Positions 10,687 to 22,988 of a DNA stretch of 64,000 nucleotides are shown here, in pieces. The notes under the pieces were generated by a model. It made no database searches. It was not told where the DNA came from and saw only the letters and a list, made by a program, of their open reading frames with translations. This DNA is from Linnemannia schmuckeri (lineage: Eukaryota; Mortierellomycota; Mortierellomycetes; Mortierellales; Mortierellaceae), in assembly GCA_029449235.1 (NCBI GenBank), contig JANATG010000012.1, forward strand, positions 124,001 to 188,000, in the 5' to 3' direction. The translations under genes and the position numbers were made by a program. Positions within the stretch are counted from its first letter, which is position 1; every line of letters starts with the position of its first letter.

Positions 10687-12845
10687 ATGGACATGGAGAC
10701 AGTCTCACAGATCCTGATGGGACATCAACAACCCTCCTGGAACTTTTTCAATACCACCAACGCTGCTGGACCTCTTCGCCTCCTGGCAGTCTTGGACCAG
10801 AACGACGGATCATTGGTCTTACCCTTTTTGATCCTCCTGCCCTTCCTTCTTTTCTCGCTCTTCCGCCACTACTCCAATTCGCCCGTCGTCCTGACCTACA
10901 ACGACGACCCAACCTCGATCCGCCTCTTCAACCAACGGACAGGCAAGGAACAGACCGAGAACCTGATTGACTACATCCTCAAGAAATGCCCCTCGCTCTC
11001 GGACCCTGCTAGAGGAGCTACATTCAAGCCCACGATGTGGATGACCAGTGGACATCTTCAGACTGCCTATGCTGCCTACCGTGACTTTAACAGCGTCTAC
11101 AAGATTCCTTATGAACGGTAAGAAAATTTGGTGAAATAAGACAGGGTGGGGATTCCTCGGATACTTGGACAATTTGACGGCCAGCAAACAGAAAAACAGG
11201 AATAGCTTGTCATCGAAGCATAATTGTGGTTTTTTTGTTCTGAGTTGGCCATATGAATATATTTGCGTTCCGTTTTTTTTTGAATTTCTTTCGAACGGGG
11301 TTCCGGGGAAACAGTCGCCGAAGAGACAACTTTGATGATATCTTCTGTCCGATCGAGCCAATGGTCTCACAAAGCGCTGTCTTCCCCAAATGAAAGGCAT
11401 ACACACACCCCAAAAGCCTGCTTTCTCTCATGTCCATCATTGCCGAACATTCATCCTTATCATCTTCTTTTTTTACTTTCTTCTTTCTGGTCTATTTAGT
11501 GAACTGCTTTCAACTCCAGATGGCGGAACTGTCTCGGTGGATTGGGCCCCCTCGGTCAAGACCATGCCTGCTGATGACACTCCTACACTCGTCCTCCTTC
11601 ACGGACTTACAGGTGGAAGCCACGAGTCTTACATCCGCGCATTGGTCGAGACCATGACCAAGGATCACGGTTACCGCTGTGTTGTTTTCAATGCCCGTGC
11701 CTGTGCCAACACCGAGTTAACCTCTGCCCAGCTGTACTGTGGATCCTGGACTGATGATCTTCGTATGGTCGTTAAGCATATCCGCAAGACCTTGCCCGAG
11801 TCCAAGTTGATGAGTGTCGGTTTCAGTTTGGGTGCCAACATTTTGATGAACTACATGGGCGAGGAGGGTGATCAATGCGAGCTCTTGGGTGCCATGTCTG
11901 TTGGCAACCCCTTTGACCTCATGGGGTAAGTTCTCTCAATGCACCTTGTTCATTTTTTTTTTTTAGTTGAAAAAACAGACTTAATATCTCACCTTAATCT
12001 TGGTTACTTTTTTTACAACGTATAGAACTTGTTTGGCAATTGAACGCGGATGGCTAGGAAGCAAGGTCTATTCGCCTGCTATGGGCGGAAACTTGAGAAG
12101 GATCTTCATGAAGCACACCAAGTGGTTCGAGAACTCGGGAGTCGTGGATGTCGATCTTGTCCGTCGTGGAAAGTCCATTCGCGACTTTGACGATGCCGTT
12201 ACCCGCCGAGTCTTCAAGTACAGGACAGTCAACGAGTACTACCGCATGGCCTCTTCATCTCAACGTATCCTCGACATCAAGCGCCCCTTCCTTTGTTTGA
12301 ACGCTCTGGATGATCCTATTGCCGCCGCGGAATGCTTGCCTCGGGATGAGATCAAGAACAACCCCTTTGGACTGTTGGCGACGACTGCACGTGGAGGTCA
12401 TTTGGGCTGGTTTGAGGGATTCTTTAGCCAAAAGAGATGGTGCACCAGGCCCTTGGCTGAGTTCTGTATTGCCATGTTTGAGGCTGACCGCAGGCCTGTC
12501 TCTCGTACTCCTTCAAACAAGCCTAAGGTTGCCGCTGATGTGTCGACTCTTGAGGACAAGAAGCAGCAGCAGGATGGTAACAACGGCAACCCTGAGAGCC
12601 ACATTGTTCGGGATGTCAAGTCTTTGGAGCATATCGACCAAGGTGGCGCTACAACCAAGCCCTTGAGGAATAAGCTGGCGGCTGAACAACATACCCAGAA
12701 GGCGAGCAATAGTCAACAACGTGTTGATCGTCAGTCAAACGAGAGACATAAGAAGAACAGCCTCGCCATGCGTCCTTTTGCCCGCAAGTCCTTCTGGGCT
12801 ACCCTTTTGCCCCTCATCATCTACTACATTATGAAGCGCCGATAG
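10687..12845 (+). CDS. ABHD1/3 (EMB8/YheT)-type membrane alpha/beta-hydrolase
   Basis: Exons 10687-11117, 11500-11925 and 12026-12845 (both introns phase 2, GT-AG) give 558 residues. A hydrophobic segment, about residues 40-58 (LPFLILLPFLLFSLF), should anchor the protein. The hydrolase core has TSGHLQT typical of this family, HGLTGGS as oxyanion region, GFSLGAN with Ser253 as nucleophile, Asp in NALDDP (about 381) and His in RGGHLGW (411). Family members act on lipids, as ester synthases/thioesterases in yeast (Eht1/Eeb1/YMR210W type) or phospholipases in animals. After residue 440 a charged, disordered tail ends in a second hydrophobic stretch (LLPLIIYYIMKRR). The stop is 85 bp from the convergent heme oxygenase-like gene. 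Confidence 0.9.
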
Positions 12846-12930
12846 ATTTAGGCATCTTAGCTCATAGACCTTTACACACCATTCATTTCACAAATGCATT
12901 TTATTACCCATTCATTGCTCGAACAGGGTT

Positions 12931-14265
12931 TCAAATAACTAATGGCTCAGAAGGAATGGTACTACTTCTGAAAAGGATCTGGAAGAGCGCCAACCCGACA
13001 GCAACAAAAATCACAAACTGGAAAATCCAACGAGTCCAGACTCTCGAAACACCCTCAACGCTTGTCATCAAATCCATGTTCCTAACAAAAATCTCTCTTG
13101 CCTCCTCCGCAATCGCCTCACGACCTTCCGTCGTCAGCTTGGTCTCGGGGACACCTTCAGCGAGGTTCATCTCTGGGATGGAGTTGAGTCGGTCCTTGAG
13201 TGTGGATTTCACCTTGTTCGGATCCATTTTCTTTCCTTTGCTTCCTTCTGCTCCTGTTGTTCCTGATCCTGTAGTGGAGGTGGTGGTGTCGCGGAAAGTA
13301 AAGATGGCAATACCATCATCGTTTTCTCCGCCGAGTTTCTTGGCAGGTGGGGAAGGGAAAAAATGTGTGGATTTGATGATTTTTGAACGGGTGATCTGGC
13401 CGCCGAAGAAGAGGCCTAAGTAGAGGGTTGCTGGGTAGGCGATTAGTTTCTCAGGCTGGCGCTTGGCGATGTCCCTGATGTGATCCTATGAGGGGTGGAA
13501 GTGATAATAAAGGGAAAAGAGGGTATGAGAGTCAAGCAAGGGGTTGTGATGTTAAAGTAAAGAGGGCGAGAAGTCATTTGGGCGTAATGGACTGGGATCA
13601 TGATGCACGCGCCCAGTCCACTTAACTCTCCCCGTGCGAAAAAATAAACAAACACTCTCGCCCACGCCCACGCCCACGCCCACACCACCAACGACAATTA
13701 TTCTCCCTTCTCAAATACGACAACAAAACACAACAAACACTTCTGCCTGGATACCATGTATTCCTGGACTTGCTTGGAGGGTTGAACATGGTCCTTCCAA
13801 TCGGGTCCATAAAAGTACGCCAGGTCGGCTTCAAAGGCCTCTGTTCTCCTGAGGTCGGGTGAGTAAGTATGTTCGACCCATGGGTGAGCTGGCCATTTCT
13901 GCTTTTGACTGTCGATGGTGGATATTTTGAGATGTCGGTCGTATTCTTCTTCAAAGGTTTTGAAGACGTAGTAAAAACCTAGGAGGATCTGGCGGTAGAT
14001 CTATTTGAAAAGAAACGTGTTTGACCAACGGATTAGATATGTGTTTTTTCACTGATGGTTTTGGTGAACACAAAGAGAGAGAGAAAAAAAAAAGCGGCGT
14101 GTGTGTTTTTGCCTGTGTAAGGATACATGCCTGGTAATCGAGGACAGCAAAGAGGCCTAGGCTAACGAGACGGTCTGTTTTGCCGTGGAGGCCTTTTGTC
14201 TTTTGACGGAGCTCGTCTGTGAGGGGGAGGGGCTTTGTTGCTGTCTGTGTTGCTGTGGTGACCAT
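12931..14265 (-). CDS. Heme oxygenase-like tail-anchored protein
   Basis: Exons 14131-14265, 13755-14000 and 12931-13485 give 311 residues. The first intron only works in frame as GC-AG (CAG|GCATGT ... AAATAG). Using the nearby GTATCC donor shifts the frame. The N-terminus has ELRQKTKGLH with His27 at the proximal heme-ligand position, then the helix LLGFYYVFKTFEEEYD. The distal-helix signature appears as YLGLFFGGQ. The glycines are kept, but the aspartate of canonical YLGDLSGGQ is Leu. A single C-terminal hydrophobic segment (WIFQFVIFVAVGLALFQILF, about 284-303) makes it a tail-anchored, probably ER, protein like fungal and animal heme oxygenases. The missing aspartate leaves open whether it degrades heme or has another role. 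It is divergent from the DeSI-thioredoxin-PUL gene. Confidence 0.8.
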
Positions 14266-14658
14266 TTCGTGAAGTTGGAGTGAAAAGAGAGAGGGAAGAA
14301 GTGGAAGCGAAGAAAAGGGATAAAGCGGAAGGTGAAGGATTGCAGTTCAAACTTGGACCTAAGGAAGATTCTTTGGTCGCACAAGCTTCGCATCACATGC
14401 GAGATGTGTTGAGCAGTGGGCGAAAGTTGATCGAAGGTGGAACTCCCCTTTCTTGGACTCTGACGCGTGTGTGCCCCTGTCTGTGTTGCGTAAGAAGAAA
14501 CGTTCTCTCCGATAAACGCTATTCTTAAGGCTGCACTTCTTTTTTTTTTCTTCTTCTTCTTCTACTTCAACCCTCTCCCCGCTTCTCTTTTTGTCACTTT
14601 TCAATCTCTCCTCCTTCTCCTCCCTCTCATTCCCAACTATACACATCACGCACACGCC
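14266..14658. promoter_or_regulatory. Divergent promoter region
   Basis: This 393-bp gap lies between the heme oxygenase-like gene (-) and the DeSI-thioredoxin-PUL gene (+). About 14535-14655 is CT-rich on the plus strand, and about 14270-14330 is GA-rich (CT-rich on the minus strand). Each start therefore has its own pyrimidine tract on its coding strand. Confidence 0.45.
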
Positions 14659-16962
14659 ATGTCTGAAAGAGTCACCCTCTTCGTCTATGACCTCTCCCAA
14701 GGAATGGCTAGGACCATGTCTCTCGGCTTGGTCGGTCGTCAAATCGGTATATTCATTCATCCTTCCACACTGGGCACCTGTTTCTCGCATATCACTTTTG
14801 TCCTATCCGTCTCTCCTTTGATGATAATGTTAACACTCAATTGCATCTTGCTCCTTGTATTAGACGCTATTTATCACACCTCGGTCGTCATCTTTGGACG
14901 GGAATTCTTCTATGGACAGGGCATCATGAGCGCTATCCCAGGAACCACACCCCATGGACAACCTATGGAGCGCGTAGACATGGGCGAGACTGAGATACCA
15001 CAGGAAGTGTTCATGGAGTTTATGGATAACATGCGAGAGACATACACTGCTGATGCCTACCATCTCCTTGGTGAGTCAACTCTTCTTTTTGTTTTTCCCA
15101 AACCGCCGCCACCAAAATAATAATTTCGCCATTGATTTTCCTTTCGTCGGTTCAGTAAAAAATCTTGGCATTTTCGCAACGACTAACGCTCGTACTCTCG
15201 AATACATGAACCTAGACAACAATTGCAACAACTTCACAAATGACGTCTGCCAGTTCTTGGTTGGAAAAAACATTCCAGACAGGATCACATCACTGCCAGC
15301 TGACTTTTTGAATACGCCCTTCGGACAGTCAATGCGACCCATGATCGAAGGCATGTTTGGACCTAGTCGACACACTCCCAGCCCTTCACCTTTCGGTCTC
15401 CCAGCGTCAACTCTCGGTACTGGTCTCCCAACAAGCTCATTCTCGGCACCATCGGCAACAGTAGGTGGCGCCACTGTGCCATTTATGACGGACCTGTCCC
15501 TACTCAGGAGCACGATTCAAAACAACACAGCGACAGTAGTTTACTTTACATCCGCAACATGCCCACCCTGCCGTGTCATCGCCCCTATCTACGACGAGCT
15601 AGTTCTCTCCAAGGGCAGCCAGATCAAGGGTGTCAAGGTTGATATTGGGATGGCGCAGGCAATCGGAGGTGCATATGAGGTCCGGTCGACTCCAACGTTC
15701 ATGTTCTTCCTCCGTGGGCAAAAGTTCTCGCAGTTCTCTGGAGCCGACCAGGCGGAGCTCAGGAGTAGTATCGACCTGCTAATCTATAGCGCACATCCAG
15801 GCATGTACCATCGCTTGCCACTAAGAAAGGAGAGCGTCGAGCATGGACTTTATTTACAGAGATGTTAACAGTATTGCTTTTCAATTCCTCTTTATATTTT
15901 AGCTCACCCACATGCGTTGCTGTCGCTTCACCAGTACAAGGGACTTTCAGGAACACCCATTGTTTTCAACTCACTTGATAATGTTGACCCTGTGTTTGCA
16001 AAACTCAAGACCTTTCTTCCTGCTGAGAAGGGTCTTACTGAGACCGACACTAAACAACTGGATAAAATCCAGGCATGGCTCAAGAAGCGTGCTACTGCCA
16101 AGGCCAACCAAACCCCGGAACCTACCATGGGCGAGCTTGGACCCTCTTGGAAGCCTCTCTTGAGTACGTACCTCACCTTCGCATGTTTATTAACTTGAGG
16201 CTGCGTTGAATGCATATCAAGGAAATTAGAACTAATTTCTATATTTGACAATGATTAGCCAAGATTGCGTCGATCTTGCCTTATGAGAACCAGTTTCCGT
16301 TGTTGGACATTCTTCGGATGCTCATTCTTCATGCACGAGTCGCAGAGGTGTACGCCAAGGACGGGAACCAGACGTTGATCAACACATTCAAGGCAGTCGC
16401 AACACATGGCAACGAGGGATCCAAACCCGCAGCACTGATGACTCTCCGGATTGCATGCAACGCATTCAGCACCCCACTCTTGGGCACCTATGTTCTCTCT
16501 TCCATGGCACGCGAATCAACAAAACAGCTTCTGGTCACTACTCTTTTGTCAACAGTCGATCAACAGCGTCAAACTGCTGCCTCGTTGGCTTTTGATATCG
16601 GCGTCAAGGTTGCAGAATCGAGGAGCAAGGCAAAGGATACTACACATCCTTCACTCGGGGGCGATATCTTGGAAGATTTGGAGGAGGACTGGAACATGGA
16701 GTGTCTGAGCGCGATTGCGGCAGCGATGGAGAAAGAGGCCTCTGAGGAGATCTTGCACCGGTTGGTAGCGTCGGTGGCCAACTTTATTTACATGGAGGAG
16801 AGCCATTCTGGAGCGGTATTGATGAATATCTTGGGAGTACCTGACGTCCTGAGAGAAAAGGTGCAGAGCAAGGTTGTCAAGTCTGCAAATGTTGTGGGTC
16901 TGTGCCAGGAGGTCCAGGAGATGATCCGGACGGCTGTTGAGGCCCAGTCTGCATCGTCATAA
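14659..16962 (+). CDS. DeSI (PPPDE) - thioredoxin - PUL domain protein
   Basis: Exons 14659-14746, 14864-15070, 15216-15800, 15903-16163 and 16259-16962 give 614 residues. The fourth exon is reached through a GC-AG intron (CCAG|GCATGT ... TTTTAG), the only choice that keeps frame and the AHPHALLSLHQY sequence. Domain order: residues 1-130 PPPDE/DeSI cysteine isopeptidase fold with His34 (AIYHTS) and Cys102 (NNCNNF); 180-290 thioredoxin with CPPC (Cys214, Cys217); about 320-600 PUL armadillo domain. In Doa1/PLAA and related proteins PUL binds the C-terminus of Cdc48/p97. DeSI enzymes remove SUMO or ubiquitin. The fusion suggests a Cdc48-linked, redox-sensitive deconjugation factor in cytosol or nucleus. 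The same domain set is known from other fungi, so it is not unique. Confidence 0.9.
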
Positions 16963-17195
16963 AGTGCTACACACTGGTAATAAAAGCTGAATGAAAATTA
17001 CGCCACCAAATTCGTTCTTTTTCAGTTTCTGTCAGTACTCCTCATCCTGGACGCCAAATGTTTGAAAAATAAAGTCTGTTATTTGCTTCCATGCTAGTAT
17101 TTAAAAGCGCAATGTTTATTAAGAAAGAAAGGGGGTATCCATTAGTCAGGCAGTGGGTAGATAGAAAAAATGCGTTACCCAGCTGCCCATCTGCT

Positions 17196-20100
17196 TTAAG
17201 TATAAAGATCGATTGGGTGATTGTAATCCTTGGGATAGCAAAAGTTGTGTGACTGAATCTCGTCGCGTAAAAAGTCGAGTGGCCATTCGACGAGATGACC
17301 CTGAACCTTGCTGAGGTCGTTCTCCATCGCCATTCTGACATCGTTGTCTCCAGCTTGAGCACTCGCCGTTCGCTTGACGTTCAGTCGACTCTCGACCGAC
17401 AACCCCTTGGCCAGCTTCCCGTGCTTGCCACCACCCACTCCAGCGCCGTCGGTGTTGTTGTCCATCTGCTGGGCGACAGTCCTGCGAACCGAGCTGTTCT
17501 TCTCCGAATCTGCAGAGACGCCGCTTCCTTGACGCCTCTCCTGGTTCAATTCCTCAGCCTTTTCCTGAGTCTTCTCCTTGGGAGTGACGCGCTCGTCCGT
17601 CCGAAGATCCTTCTCGCTCGACTTTTCCCGGCTCTGTCTTAATTTGAGTCCGCTCTCGGCAGAGGGATCCTGTCGAATGATGCGTTCGTCACTGGCTCTG
17701 TCCTTGACGGGATCCTCGTCGTCGCCCGAGTCGTCGTCACGCAGAGCCTTTTTGGCCGCACGATCCGCCTCGCGGTTCTTTCGCAGAGGTCGGCGCTGCG
17801 TGTCCTCATCCTCATCTTCTTCGCCACTATCGTCTCCTGCTGTTGTGAAATGCTCCGCCAGAGTAGGTCCCAAGATCTTGTTCATGGCTCGGTCTTTCAA
17901 CGTCCTCTCCTCCTTCATACGAGGATCCTCCACATTCGATTGGTCGTTGAATTTAGTGTAGTCGGACCAAGTCCTAACAGTGTTATCTGGGATACACTTA
18001 AACATCTCTCGGAAAATGAGCGTGTTCGAGTGTGCATAGTGCTTCCAGATTTCCTCAAAGAAGGCAGGGTGAACAGGATCCACGAAATCGAGAACCGAGA
18101 ATGGTGGGTTGCTGCTAGTGGGTGACAGGTTTCCGTTGTGGTCGTGTCCCGAGCAAAGTCCCAAATGCTCCGTCATAAGGTTCATGCGAAGAGTGTGGGC
18201 AAATCGGGACACCTTGTAAGGAGATCCATTCATGGTCGAGTCGATATAGTCCTTGTCTCGCACCACTGCCGCAATCTCTGAATCACGGTTACCAAGCATC
18301 GAACGTTCATTAATGTTGGCTGTGACGACATAAAGGAGAAAAGAAAGCGAAGTTAGAGCACAGATACAGCGAAACAGAGCTTCAAATAGCTCACTACAAG
18401 GTGAAGGTAGGAGTAAACGTTACCTGATCCGATAATGGCAACGCGGTCGTCGACGATCATCATCTTAGCGTGGATGTACACCTGCTCGGTGATGAACTGC
18501 TCGCCAAACTTGGCCCAGTTGCGAAGACCGTAGAATGAGATGTACTTGTGAGGCTTGGCCACACCGGCTGTTGCTAAGCGGCCGTAGATCGAGTTCTTTC
18601 CGTGACAGATCGTCTCGTAGATGCTGAGCATGACCATGCGCACGGATGTTGCCTCAGGAGTGTTGATGCCGCCCTCAAATCCAGGCACCAAAGGCAAAAC
18701 GACAATCACCCTGGGTAAATGAAACCACGGAGTTAAAATAAATCTGGCGGCGTTAATAAATGCATGCAGTCCGTATTGCCTCCGTAAGAAGTTATTGCAT
18801 ATCTTTATACATACCTAAACTTTTCTCCCGCCTTGTGAGCCTTGATAATCCTGTCTGTCAGAGCGCGGCCGATGCCATTGTGAACAATGGTCTTGTTAAT
18901 ATTTGTTGATGTGATGAAAAACTGGTTCTCTATACAATGTAACAAAGAAAAGGCATTGCTTAGCGTTAGTATGCTGCAGCAAAAAAAAAAAAAAAAAAAC
19001 TGTTGCTGTGCAATAAAAAGATCAACAGACCCATAAAGAGTTCTTACCGATGTAAATAAAGTGCTCTGCTCGCTCGATGGCGGCGAGGTAGGCAGTAAGG
19101 ATACTGCACTCAGGGTCTTTGACACCCATCGACCAAGAAGACACAGAACGCAAGATCTGGACCTCGCAGGTTCCCTTCAGACCCATCTCCTCCAGCTTGG
19201 ACAGGTGGATATCAGGCTTGGGCAACAAGAACGGGATCCTCTTCTGCTTGGGCTTGGTCCTGCACAAAAAGTTCCAGCGCTGGATGAAGTGACGTGCAAC
19301 GTCTCTTGATGGCTGTCCAAGGATCTGAAGTCCCACATCGTGCCAGGGCATTCTAGGGTTCTCAGCGCGTTCAATCGAATCAACGTCGGGCTTGGAGAGG
19401 TCGCAGAAATCCTTGATGCGAGGGTTGGAATAATCCTGTCCTGGCCAACGAGGTTCGCTGCGCTCCTCCTTCAGATCGATCAGTGTGTGCTCTGCGGTGT
19501 CCCATCGACCAAAGCACAGATCCAGTCCTCCGATGAAAGCAATCATGTTGTCAACCACAATAAGTTTCTCATGATGCGCCCACCAAGCAGTCTTCAAGTT
19601 CGGTCCATGACGCTGCACCCAAATGTTCTCTGGGCAAAGCCCGCGAAGCAGCTTCTTGGCTCTAAGTGAGGCAAGATGCATCGCGGCATCGACCTCACTG
19701 TACAAGACAATGTAAACCTTGACGCCCTCGTTCGCCTTGCGCCCCAAAATGTCCTTCAGCGACCAGTCGACTCCGTCCCGTTGGTGGCGTCGGAGCAAAA
19801 TCTCGGGCGAGAGCATCCAGTCCAAGATGTAGATGGTCTCCTTGGCCATATCTAGGGCCTTACTTGCGTTCCAGAAGTAATCTCGTCCGTCAACCAGCCA
19901 TTGAGCGCTCACATCAGTCCTGACTGGCGCAAAACTGTGAAATCGCTTGGGCTCCTTCCAAAGTGAGGGCATCTTGCGAATACTCTCCACAAACTGTCGA
20001 CGGCGATGATCCGATTTGGCGCGGACATGGAACTTAAGCTCCGCGTTGATAATGTCGAAGGTATGAGGGGCGTGAAGGTGGCGGGGCGACTTTGTCACCT

Positions 20101-22173
20101 TGAACGAAGAGTCCAGCAGTATGACGTCCAGAATTTCGGTCTATTGAAGTTTTTGAGTTTTTTTTTTTTTTGTAGTGCGAGTCTTGGTTAGTCAATTGAT
20201 TACACCTACATCTCGCAGCAGCATCCAGGTCTAAAAGAGCCATAGTGTGATAATTCGCCACAGAAATGAAAATAGATCGACTTACGTTTTTATGACTGGC
20301 GGCGACAATGATGAAGGAATCACGGACAATGAAGTACTTGGATACAGGCTTGCGATAAACCTTCTTGATCGCATTCGTCAGGGGTCCCTCGTCCATGAGT
20401 CGTTTCTGCTTGATAACGTTGAGGTAGCCTTCCTTTCCCTGGTATCCGCCGTCAGGAACATTAGTAAGCGTCAGGGCTGACAGTTCCAAGAACTTGCACA
20501 TGCGCTCTGCATCGGGCATATGCATGGCGTAGCGAACCATCTCTTGAAGGAACGTCTGAAGCTCCATGGCCAACTTGGGAGCAGCCTTAGAATCAAAAGC
20601 GTTGGCGTTGTCGATGGGTGAGGTCTCCTGGTCTCCCATGTCTTGTGTGTCAAGGTCTCCGGCCATCATAGACTTGCCAGTCAGTCCAAAGCGAGAGCGA
20701 ATGGCGGCTGGTGGTTTGGGTATCTTGAGCGACTTTGACAGGAGTGCGGCCTCGGGGATAGGGGTATGATAAGACTCGTACAGTCTGACAAAGTCTTCCA
20801 GGCTACGTTCGATCAGCCAACTAGGAAGATAATCACCATACTGGACCTTGATGATCAAGAATCGTTTGTGCTCCTTTGCCTCCTTCTCTTCCTTGTCCTT
20901 GGCAGAGAGTTGTGAGGCTCGTGATTCTTTGCCCTTATCAATGCTGCTCCTCTTGCCGTCCTTGTTTTTGATCTTGGTATCCTTGGCGGTATAAGTGTAG
21001 GGCAAGATGACAACCTAATGAGCGCATCGAGCCCAACAAGAACATCCAGCATGGTAAAAGGTGTAAACAAAGAAAAAAAAGGATCAATTAGTGAAGAGGA
21101 AAGGTACAAATAAAATAAACAATCCGTCATGCATTGATGTCCAAGCTCAGGATTCATCGAGTCGTATTTTTTTCCCGTTCTCCCCACTCATCTTCCAAAG
21201 TAGGGGAGCAGGAATAACTCCATGTCATAGGTATATCCTAGTTCGGATTGTGGGTGACACAACGTCGAACGTCCCGTGTTGATTTGCGCCAGAAAAGAAT
21301 AAGACCACCACCCATTTACTGTTGCTTAGAAACATCCAAACCAACCTAGTAAAGGACCTGGGCGAACCGGCTGACAACGCATTACTAGTTTTGGGACAGG
21401 CTGTTGCTATTTGCTCTTACCTTGACTAGAGCCAGAATGACATTCATATTCCAGTCGACATTAGCCTTGTCTGTCAGGGCGCTACCCTTGTCGTCGATCA
21501 TGAAGGAGAGCCCCATGAAGACGGCTGAGGGTTGGATGAGCAGGGGAGTGAGGTTGTTCCAGAGTTGATAGTCCTCGGTGAGTGCAACCTGGTCGGTTCC
21601 CTTTCCCTTCTTGCCATCCTTCTTGCCCTTGAAGAACTTGCTGAAGAAGGTCTTGAGCTGCAAGAGACGGGCGTTCTCTTCTTCCTCTGTCAGAGGAGTG
21701 CTTCCTGAAGTGGCAGAAGTCGCAGGGGGACTAAGAAGGACGCTGTTGCGGTCGATACTCTTGCGATAGCCCAAGTGGAATCGCTTTGAGCTGAACGGGT
21801 TCTTGAACTCGAATTCGAAGTCGAAGGGGTTGTCAGAAGAGGACGAAGCAGCGGGGTCTTCTGCAGGGGGTTGTTGTTGTTCCTGGTTGCTGCTGCTGTT
21901 GCTGGTGGTTGACTTTTGGTTCTGTTGTCTTTGAGATGGTAGGGAGAGGGCGATGGTGTTGTTGGCGGAGGATGAAGGGGAGGTGGGCGAGCGAGGGGAG
22001 AGAAAGGTCTTCTTTTTGGCACCCATGGCAAACATTTGGGCGGCAGAGAGGACGATCTTGTTTTCAGTTGGAGACTGTGGGGAAGCATCCTCTGAGGGCG
22101 ACTGAGAGTGCATGGGTTTAACGAGATCCGCCACCGGGCGGGCCTCATCCAACGCAGGGACCTCGACAGCCAT
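17196..22173 (-). CDS. Phospholipase D (PX-PH-PLD, Spo14/PLD1 type)
   Basis: Seven exons (21421-22173, 20286-21014, 20210-20230, 19048-20140, 18815-18929, 18424-18710, 17196-18319) give about 1373 residues. Residues 1-200 are Ser/Gln-rich. A PX-like domain (KRFLIIKVQYGDYLPSWLIERS) is followed by a PH region whose core TWMLLRD is encoded by the 21-nt exon 3. Two HKD catalytic motifs are complete: HHEKLIVVD (about residue 691) and HAKMMIVDD (about 984). The enzyme hydrolyses phosphatidylcholine to phosphatidic acid at membranes. In yeast it supports sporulation and secretion. The protein has a long acidic and basic disordered insert (about 1160-1320) before a conserved-looking end (EWPLDFLRDEIQ). 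The start ATG at 22173 follows a CT-rich leader. The 250 residues before PX are unalignable and may contain regulatory sites. Confidence 0.92.
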
Positions 22174-22988
22174 AACGGGCAAAATGAGAGTTGGTTGTTT
22201 CTGCTGGTGAGAGTGTTTTTTCGAGGCGTGAAGGGGAGAGAAAAGAAGAAAAGATGCGGAGAAAAGGAGAGAAGGATGGCGGGGGTGATGGATGGATGAG
22301 TGAGAAGGGGAAAGCGGGGAAGTGGGCAAAAGGAGAAAGGGAAAGGAAAGAGATAGTAGAAAGGAAAGGAGAGCAATACAGCACAGGCAAGCAATAATAA
22401 TTAAGAGGACTGACTCCGCTCTCTTTCTAATATAATAGTGTCCGGTCATAAATATGCCATGGCGAGTACAGAGAAGCGAAAGCTAGAAGACAGAAAGTCC
22501 TTTCGGCGAACGTCACGTGTATACTACTGGAACGCACCCCTAGAAAACTAGACAACGCTTTGCCCCTTTTGGTATCTGGCTTGCCTTTGTAGTCAATAAC
22601 TACGTAGTAGTGAAGTGAGAAGTGGGTCCTCTTTCCTCCCATGCCCCCTTCCACTCTGGTTAAACCCCGAAACGCGTCAATGGATTCAAAAGACAACTCG
22701 CCCAATTCATGCATTAAATCCATATGTCTCATAAAGACCATGAGATTTGAAGAAAAACTTTTCTCTTTCTTTCTTTCCTCACCCACCCAGCAACTCGGCT
22801 ATTTCCTCTTCCTCATTCTCGGCCTCTCCGGACTCACCTTTCAACTCTTTCCTACTTAAACTCGTTGTCGAAACCCTCTTCACGCTCTTCTTCTTCATAA
22901 CTCCACTTCAACTCATACTTTCACTTCACACTTTACACTTAACATCTCACTCTAACTCTTTCAAGCACCCTCATTCTTACATCCAAGC
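22174..22988. promoter_or_regulatory. Divergent promoter region
   Basis: This 815-bp gap lies between phospholipase D (-) and the disordered repeat protein (+). About 22190-22390 is GA-rich on the plus strand (pyrimidine-rich leader of phospholipase D), and about 22755-22985 is CT-rich on the plus strand before the ATG at 22989. The middle (22440-22740) is mixed sequence with no gene seen. Confidence 0.45.
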
